In this document: one piece after another, positions 57,032 to 64,000 of the stretch
How positions within the stretch are numbered: position 1 is the first letter of the stretch
How the letters are laid out: the number at the start of each line of letters is the position of its first letter
Origin: Enchytraeus crypticus
Taxonomy: Eukaryota > Annelida > Clitellata > Enchytraeida > Enchytraeidae
Length of the DNA stretch: 64,000 nt
NCBI GenBank assembly: GCA_905160935.1
Contig: CAJHZI010000533.1
Location: forward strand, 1,826,001-1,890,000
Direction of reading: 5' to 3'
Program-made: the position numbers and the translations under genes
The notes under the pieces: generated by a model
The model's database searches: none
Seen by the model: the letters and a program-made list of their open reading frames with translations, nothing else
Told to the model about the DNA's origin: nothing

Positions 57032-57789
57032 AGCTGTCTCTATTAATCTGCATGTAGCCTATTTATGTTTCTTTCATTCATCATACATATCTAAGTAACG
57101 TTCTTATCTGCTATTTATTTTACCGTCATGTCGTTGTACTGTGATTGAGACATTGATATGTGTAATTGGAGGCTACTTTGAAGTCACAGTTTTCCATGTG
57201 ATACCGTCATTAGGGTGCATCCATGGCATAGCATGCTTGATTGGATCAATCAATCTATTGATACTTGAGGAAAACTATTTTTATAAATTTTATTAGATTC
57301 GTAAAACCAAAGCCCAACACTGATCCAGATTTCAGGTCATTCAGATCTTAAATTATTTATTTAAGCTTTAAAAATTGCCGGCAATTTTAATTTAGTCAGT
57401 CATTTGAAAGTATACATCAGTGGGATTATACGGATTATAATTATTTCATGGAAAACGTATTCTATATGAAGCTATCTTTATTAATAATAATTCACGTTAT
57501 GAAGGTTTTTGTACTCGAAAATGTAAGACCAATGTCTACAAAGTATGTGGTTTATTTCCCGCTGTTAAAAAATGTAACAAACCCATAACTTACTTAGTAT
57601 TTAAATATTGTTTTAAATTTGTCTTAAATTCATCCCGCAAACACTTGAGGAAATAGTCTGTAGGAAATCGTAGAAATCAACTCAGACATCGTAATTGGCT
57701 GAGGAAAATGGCATTAAAGCATCCCTGTAATATGAATTTTTTGTCTATTATGGCGAAAACATCTTTTGTGTTGACCAATTTACAAACGT
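57031..57789. other. Noncoding spacer
   Basis: Nothing recognised. Confidence 0.45.
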
Positions 57790-57965
57790 TTTCCCTCGTG
57801 GGTTCGAATCCCGGCCTCGCTGATCTGAGAGTAAAATCTCGGACATTCACTGGACTGGTTATACGGAAAATGGTCTAATTTGCCTAACGGATTAAACAGT
57901 GGTATTAAAAAGTGATAGATATCAACATAGTTGATTATTCACTGTAATGCGTGTTTACTTTTTTT
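57790..57965 (+). mobile_element. tRNA-derived SINE family B, copy 7
   Basis: Begins inside the tRNA-like part (CTCGTGGGTTCGAATCCCGG, B box), then CTGATCTGAGAGTAAAATCT, CGGACATTCACTGGACTGGT, GTGATAGATATCAACATAG, and ends GCGTGTTTACTTTTTTT. The A box is lost by 5' truncation. Confidence 0.85.
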
Positions 57966-58487
57966 ATCTACAAGAGATCTATAATGTATTAATAACTGTT
58001 TCACGGAACATAGGACGTTACACTGAATCAGTTAACAGACTAAATGATAGTTGAGGTTATGTGAATGACCGTTTATTATATAATATTTTCAGAGCAGAGA
58101 GGAATTTTCCCTCAACACTACAATTCTTCGGTTAATTCTCAGTTGCTATGCCGTGTTTGTGTTGTAATCTAAGATCGTATTTATAAGCTCAGGAGGCGTA
58201 GCATGTGGACCAAATCATTTCACAACAACAGGCAACGCATCTTCTCTTCTCTTGGAAGCTAAAGAATCGTTCTCCTGGAAAGTTTCTTCAATCAGATTTA
58301 ATAGAGATGGTTTCTTGAGAATGATTCAGTGCCTGCCTTATAAGAGTTAAGCACTGTAAGCGGTGAGGCATAATATCTAGACATTAGCATTTTTATTACC
58401 TTTTCCAATATCTAATCAGTCGCTTGCATTTCATTCGCTAATTCGTAGAGTTGAAGAATAGATAAATGAAATATATCTATATTCATT
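57966..58487. other. Noncoding spacer
   Basis: Nothing recognised. Confidence 0.45.
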
Positions 58488-59020
58488 TGATATACGAATG
58501 GATATATGAAATAGTTTTAATCAAAAACAAGCTTAACTAACTTTACACTTTACTAGCTAAAATTAATCATTACTTTTATTAACTAACATTTAGCTAATTA
58601 ACTTACTAATATTGCTAACTATTAGCTAGTCAATTAACTACTATGTACGTAATAGAACTCAGCTCTTTGTGGTCACCACTGCCATATTGCATATTTATTT
58701 GCTTTATATGTTATTTGTTTATTATTATTTGTGCTGATTTAGCTTGTTATTGATTAAAATTATTTAGTATATATTTTGCAGCATAAATAAGAATAAGCAA
58801 CGAAAACATACTTGTATAATAAGCAAATAAATAAGCTATAGTGGTGACCACAAAGAGCTGAGCTCAATTAGGTAGATAGTAGCTAATAGAATAATAGTTA
58901 GAAAATATTAGTTAAGCTAGTTATAATTTATTAGCTAATTAGTAGTTAGTAAAAAGTAATAATTTGAGTTAGTAAAGTGACTAGAAAAGAAGTTAATAAA
59001 TTAATTCTGAATTTCATATA
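58488..59020. mobile_element. Foldback (long inverted-repeat) element
   Basis: Two arms of about 150-190 bp face each other. The innermost 23 bp is exact: CTCAGCTCTTTGTGGTCACC ACT at 58,658-58,680 pairs with 58,840-58,862. Outward the pairing is imperfect but continues (TTAACTAACTTTACACTTTA near 58,530 against the reverse of GTTAGTAAAGTGACTAG near 58,970; TATATGAAAT against ATTTCATATA). Inward it extends into the loop (TATTTATTTGCTTTATA against its partner near 58,815-58,835). No ORF. A foldback or MITE-type DNA element is likely; I could not find a target duplication. Confidence 0.75.
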
Positions 59021-59660
59021 CATGTATTCAACAGGACACTGTATAACCGTGTAGTCAGGCAGTTAAATATATTCCATGACCAAAAGGTAAATAAGCTAAG
59101 CTAATAAACAAATTTAAAACTGCTTAGAAAACAACACTGTCCACTTAAAGTTCCGAAGAGGAACTGAGTTAGCCCACTTACAATATGTAATAAATTTAAC
59201 AGTAATTCTGTACCACCTTCATTAAAATACTTAATAATCATGTCTGTAATTTGAAGGATCTAAGATATGAGACCTTACAGATATGTGCCATAAAATATAA
59301 GCTAAAGGTAAAATCTAACTTTTTGAAAATTAAAAACTGAAGAAATCGTTCGAAAATATTTTGCATTTAAAATACTTTACATTTAAAATGGGATTACTAG
59401 AAATTAGTAAGGACATAAAATTATACATTAGGCTATTTAAGACTACCGATGAAGTTAAATGTGTTTAAACCAAAGGAATTCAATGATGTTTGATATAATA
59501 TAAACTTTAGATTTACTATTCAGCAGAAAACATGTGAGAGAAAAAGATATATGATCCTTATATCTATGCTTTTCTTGTTTTACATGCACCCGGTCCACTC
59601 TCTATTTCTCTCTTTCATATTTTAATTTATAAAAGACTAAGTCTCAGACTTTTATTTTAA
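59021..59660. other. Noncoding spacer
   Basis: Nothing recognised. Confidence 0.45.
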
Positions 59661-59798
59661 AAGCAAAAGCTAAAGCTAATGTTAACGTCAGTTTCCTCAC
59701 TCGAAAGCGATGTCAGTAACAGGCGAGCCTAGGATTTGAACCCGCATCAACTGATACGCGGTCGAATATCCTACCGAAATCGCCACTGGCTCCAGCCA
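59661..59798 (-). mobile_element. tRNA-derived SINE family A, copy 7
   Basis: AGCAAAAGCTAAAGCTAATG, TTAACGTCAGTTTCCTCACT, CGAAAGCGATGTCAGTAACA, GATTTGAACCCGCATCAACT, ATCCTACCGAAATCGCCACT. Full length. Confidence 0.85.
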
Positions 59799-60360
59799 AA
59801 ACTTATAATTTTGTGACTTTATTTCTTCCCTGATTCCTAAATGCCTCATTCTGCTCTTAATCCTGTATCTATCTCTCTATCTTCTTCGGTTTTCCCCATT
59901 CTCCGTCTCTATCTGTCACTCTGATAAAGTCTTGTTTTAAGGATTTAGCAGACCATCTGCATAATCAGATTCATTGAAGAAGAGAGCTTGGCAAATTGGA
60001 TTGTGGACACTCGTTATGACATCCCAGTCTATCATAGAATACTGAAGCAGTCTGAATCACTCATATACCATAGTTTCAATTTATTGCAGTTTAGTTGGAA
60101 ACACATCATACTTTGCAATGAATGCATTTGTACTGTAGAAAGTTGATTTCATCCACGGCATAATGAGATAATTACCATTAGGCACTCAAACGATGAGAGT
60201 TCCTGGTTCGGTGCTGGAGATTTGTTCGGAATCCCTGAGTTATGCTATCAGACGATCACGTGCCTCTGATAACTACTGAAATACTGCAATGAAATATTTT
60301 AATTCTGTCACAATAGGCCTAGTTTAAGTAATAACAATATTATTTATATTTTTAACAGTC
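59799..60360. other. Noncoding spacer
   Basis: Nothing recognised. Confidence 0.45.
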
Positions 60361-61134
60361 TTGTCGCCAATTTAATTCAAAAACTTATTTCAGCTTATGT
60401 AATTGATATGGTATTTAACAATTGTCAATGTTAATTAGTTGGCGATTGGATTTTAGCTTTTGGGCCTTTATAAATGCCTTGTGCTCTGGTTTACCCTACT
60501 CCTTCACTATGGCATAATTGTCTATTATAAGTTGATATTTTGTGTTGTAAAGGTTGGAATATTCAAATAGAGTTATTTTTTTTATAAATGAAATAAATCT
60601 TGATACCATTTTCGTTGCGATTGCTACTGGCTATAGTTAACCAGTCATTCATAGCTAATAATGTCAAACTATTTCAGTTAACAACTTGCATTCAGTTGCC
60701 TGCTTTTGTCTCAATTTTTCTAGAATTATATCAAACTATCCAGGGTCTTGTCACCAATTTAATTCAAAAACTTATTTCAGCTTATGTAATTGATATGGCA
60801 TTTAACATTTGTCAATGTTAATTAGTTGGCGATTGCATTTTAGCTTTTGGGCCTTTATAAATGCCTTGTGCTCTGGTTTACCCTACTCCTTCACTATGGC
60901 ATAATTGTCTATTATAAGTTGATATTTTGTGTTGTAAAGGTTGGAATATTCAAATAGAGTTATTTTTTTTATAAATGAAATAAATCTTGATACCATTTTC
61001 GTTGCGATTGCTACTGGCTATAGTTAACCAGTCATTCATAGCTAATAATGTCAAACTATTTCAGTTAACAACTTGCATTCAGTTGCCTGCTTTTGTCTCA
61101 ATTTTTCTAGAATTATATCAAACGATCCAGGAAC
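60361..61134. repeat. 387-bp tandem duplication
   Basis: Copies at 60,361-60,747 and 60,748-61,134 differ at only about five positions (TTGTCGCC/TTGTCACC, ATGGTATTT/ATGGCATTT, AACAATTG/AACATTTG, GATTGGATT/GATTGCATT, AACTATCC/AACGATCC). The unit has no ORF of substance; it contains ATAAATGAAATAAATC, which could be a polyadenylation region. Confidence 0.95.
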
Positions 61135-62224
61135 GTTTTAGCATGGCAAACACATCATAATTTTCAATAAGACAATGATTCTAATAAGACTTCAATTAGA
61201 TAACTTGGCAAACATTCAGAAATCCAGTTTAAAATAAGCAATAAATATAAGAGAGGTTTCAGAGATAGATTCAGGTGTCAAAAAAAATTAAAGAGCTCAA
61301 ACAGACGGGAAAAGTAAAACACAGAAAAGAGAATAGAATAGTGAAACAGCATGCCAGTAAATCTTCTTTAAAACTAAGACCAGGCAAAAAGAACTTCACA
61401 GCGTACTAACTTTAATTGACGCATTTAATTTCCGTTGCTTAGTTTCAAGTCAAATACGAATTTACTTTCTCATGCGCATTTGTCTTCCAGTTCATCCGCA
61501 GGTTGTTTAGTTACTGCCAATGCTTTCTGGTAGAGTGCGTCAACCTTAGGACAGCCTCAGAGCATGGCCTATTCTCAGATCAATAGAACGAGAGTTAATC
61601 CTCACTACAAAAACTACGTCTTATGTTTCTCGTTCAGTTTTGCATAGAAGCAAGTCCTTGATTACATATTACAACATGCGATTATTACTTAGAATTACAA
61701 ATTATTACACCTAATTGAATACAGAGTATTCTTGCCTACGTGTTTGTTTTGGAAATTTTCGATACTGCCAAATATCTTCGGGATTACCATTATTTTTTTC
61801 CTTACTGAGCTCAGATTGCAAATATCGTGGATTTAAGAATAATTTTCCAGCACATTGGAGGTAACTAAGCGGTGCACCAAGCGTTGGCAGCTTTGAATGC
61901 TGCAAATGCTTGATCTTCCTAATTTTTGCCCCAAGTTCTTACCGTGCCCGACGATGTTTCCTACGCGCACACCCTACCAATGAGCAACACCTCTCATCTT
62001 GTACTTCTTAGGGCTCGTAAAATTCAAATTTTCTTTGTTGTCTTGATTCATTATACAATAGCGCTTAACAAGGAGATATGATGAATCAAACGCGTTTTGT
62101 TAACTATCTTAGTTTAATTATATTAATTACCCTTATTTTCGAGGTCTGGGAAACTATTCTCGTTTTAAAAATTAGGCTAACCACTCTTTCAATAAATACA
62201 ACCATTTTAGAATCGATGCGAAGT
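61135..62224. other. Noncoding stretch
   Basis: No gene or element recognised. Confidence 0.45.
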
Positions 62225-62340
62225 TGAATACGACGTTTTACGTTGGAGCAAGCTTTTTGATAACATGGAATCGTGAAAGTAGCATGTGAGTATGAATAGA
62301 GACCTGGGACATACCGCTTGGCATAACATTAGAGAGAACA
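62225..62340 (+). mobile_element. SINE family C tail, divergent
   Basis: GTGAGTATGAATAGAGACCT, GGGACATACCGCTTGGCATA and ACATTAGAGAGAAC resemble the family C 3' tail. The middle is barely alignable. Confidence 0.5.
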
Positions 62341-62510
62341 ACATTTTTTCTTTTTCGACTCTTTCGTTAACAATTTCTTCTTTACATCTTACGTTAACGC
62401 AGTCGATTCTACAGCCATCCATATCTTTTATGTGTACGAGAAAAAGCAAAGTAAAATCTAAAACAAAATAATGACACACGACGGTACATATATAATAATA
62501 CATAATAATA

Positions 62511-62628
62511 CGGCATCGTCATCATCTTCATTTTCCCTTGAATCCCAGTTTACGTAGGGTTGTGATAAGAATACACTCCTCCACTCCTCTCTGTCTCATA
62601 CCATATCATCAGTCAATCCTCCCATATT
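62511..62628 (-). mobile_element. SINE family D, 5'-truncated copy
   Basis: CATCGTCATCATCTTCATTT, TCCCTTGAATCCCAGTTTAC, GTAGGGTTGTGATAAGAATA, CTGTCTCATACCATATCATC. Flanked by TACATAATAATA at 62,499-62,510 and 62,629-62,640, a likely target duplication, though the motif is AT-simple. Confidence 0.75.
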
Positions 62629-62818
62629 TACATAATAATAGATAATATGCATTATTATACATAATAATATATAAGATGGATCTTTACAGCAGAAATAGAA
62701 AACTTTCTGTTGTGTCCATTCATCGTCTATCGCTTAAAGAAATCACATGTTCATAGACCGGCCTTTCTCAGAGCGGCGTTACAGTTAACTTGTGGCATTA
62801 CAGCATGGGAATATTTGC

Positions 62819-63197
62819 CATCTGATGTGTGCTATCTAATTAAATTGGTCCATCTGATGTGTGCTAATTGAATTGGTCCATTGATGTGTGCTATCTAATT
62901 GAATTGGTCCATTGATGTGTGCTATCTAATTAAATTGGTCCATCTGATGTGTGCTATCTAATTAAATTGGTCCATCTGATGTGTGCTATCAAATTGAATT
63001 GGTCCATTGATGTGTGCTATCGAATTGAATTGGTCCATCTGATGTGTGCTATCTAATTAAATTGGTCCATATCATGTGTGCTATCTAATTGAATTGATCC
63101 ATTGATGTGTGCTATCTAATTGAATTGGTCCATCTGATGTCTGCTATCTAATTATATTTGTCCATCTGATGTGTGCTATCTAATTGAATTGGTCCGT
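62819..63197. repeat. About 32-bp minisatellite, about 12 units
   Basis: Unit: TGATGTGTGCTATCTAATTG, AATTGGTCCATC. Length variants come from presence or absence of a TC before TGATG, and AATTAAATT/AATTGAATT variants are interspersed. It directly abuts a family D tail at 63,192. Confidence 0.92.
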
Positions 63198-63252
63198 CTT
63201 TTCCCGACCCTAGTTGAACTTGGATTCAAGGTAAGAAGAAAAGATGATGATG
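63192..63252 (+). mobile_element. SINE family D tail only
   Basis: CCGTCTTTTCCCGACCCTAG, TTGAACTTGGATTCAAGGTA, AGATGATGATGACTG reproduce the last 60 bp of family D with its GAT-repeat end. Insertion next to, or generation of, the 32-bp array at this boundary is notable. Confidence 0.7.
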
Positions 63253-63884
63253 ACTGCCTTCATTTTGAAACCACTGATTTGTATCCTACTTCTGGATTTC
63301 CTAGTTATAAATTGACCGGCATTTTCATTTATTGCTAAACAATCGTAAGACTTACCAAACCGTGATCCGGTCATACGAGCAAGCGTTGATGCTGAATTAT
63401 CGTTCGAATCAGGGAAAATGTTCGAATCCTGACGGCAGGCTAATTTAGATTTCAAGGGATAAACTGCTTTAAGGGGTCCGGGCTTTTAAGAGAACATTCA
63501 TCGACCCCATCCACTCCCCTTCCAAAGCTCAACCACCTTCCACGTCCTAATCCCGATGGTTCGGATTCAATCAGGCAGACGTCAGCGGGCATTATCATCT
63601 TCATTTCTTTACGGATTCTCACGGAATTGCAGCTCATATTCATTGAATGCTATGGCAAACGAAGATTGTTCAGGGGCGATGTCAAACGCTAATAAAAAAT
63701 TTACGAAATCGATTCATTGTATTTATCGGTATTTGCGGTCTTGTAAATATCGGTAAATGATCTTTAATATTAATATTAATCTTTAATTAGTAATTGTCAC
63801 ATTTGTTAGTTGATTCGCTGTGTGAAACTTTATTCCAAATCGAAATGTCGTGAAATATATTAGCGCAAACCTTCTGTAAGAAGA
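63253..63884. other. Noncoding stretch
   Basis: B-box-like phrases ATCGTTCGAATCAGGG and TGTTCGAATCCTGACGG near 63,400-63,435 hint at another tRNA-derived relic. No gene. Confidence 0.4.
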
Positions 63885-64000
63885 AGACTCTCTCTCTCTC
63901 TCTCTCTTTTTCTAGTGATCTGTCTGCTGCCAGGCGGTAGGTCCACGGTACATATTCCCATTGACTGTCGGCTTTCACATTGCATAGAAATCTCTAAATG
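63885..64000 (-). mobile_element. SINE family C, cut by the window edge
   Basis: (CT)n then TTTTTCTAGTGATCTGTC, TGCTGCCAGGCGGTAGGTCC, ACGGTACATATTCCC. The tail end of family C in antisense; the rest lies beyond the window. Confidence 0.75.

Overview
The window is AT-rich (roughly two-thirds A+T by eye) metazoan nuclear DNA that is almost entirely intergenic or intronic. The species cannot be named from it. A spliced neuropeptide-type GPCR exon, several LINE clades (RTE-like, CR1/L2-like and an R2-type with a restriction-like endonuclease), tRNA- and 5S-derived SINEs, hAT and Tc1/mariner MITEs and long microsatellites point to an invertebrate with a large, repeat-rich genome. Most open frames of 60-115 codons here are chance frames in repeats or AT-rich DNA.

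The only host gene I can support is one coding exon at 47,103-47,409 (+). It starts with ATG, encodes the extracellular N-terminus, TM1 and TM2 of a rhodopsin-like receptor resembling the NPFF/SIFamide receptor group, and ends at a GTAAGT donor in phase 1. I did not find its later exons; the 16.6 kb downstream is probably its first coding intron.

Layout. 0-15 kb: head-plus-tail SINEs (family C), tRNA-SINE A copies, a complete hAT MITE with an 8-bp target duplication (7.8-8.2 kb), an inverted-repeat element (1.1-1.3 kb) and several minisatellites. 15-19.1 kb: three copies of tRNA-SINE B around a composite block. In that block a 96-bp inverted repeat encloses a 5'-truncated RLE-type LINE, and a second degenerate copy starts exactly where the right arm ends. 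19.4-20.3 kb: CR1/L2-like LINE remnant. 23.4-25.6 kb: RTE-like LINE remnant bracketed by two oppositely oriented family D SINEs. 26.7 kb: Tc1/mariner-type MITE. 28-47 kb: LINE 3' ends, SINEs, and an RTE fragment carrying a 5' inversion (44.6 kb). 47-50 kb: the GPCR exon, then intronic SINEs including a 5S rRNA-derived one. 50-53.2 kb: CR1/Jockey-type LINE with recognisable RT motifs. 54-64 kb: more SINEs, about 470 bp of (TATC)n, a foldback element (58.5-59 kb), a 387-bp tandem duplication (60.4-61.1 kb) and a minisatellite of about 32-bp units (62.8-63.2 kb).

The retroelements appear to form linked autonomous/nonautonomous sets. Family C SINEs end in the same tail as the RTE-like LINE, so that LINE probably mobilised them. 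Families C and D share a 5' head but have different tails. Most retroelement 3' ends run straight into a microsatellite whose motif is typical of that family.
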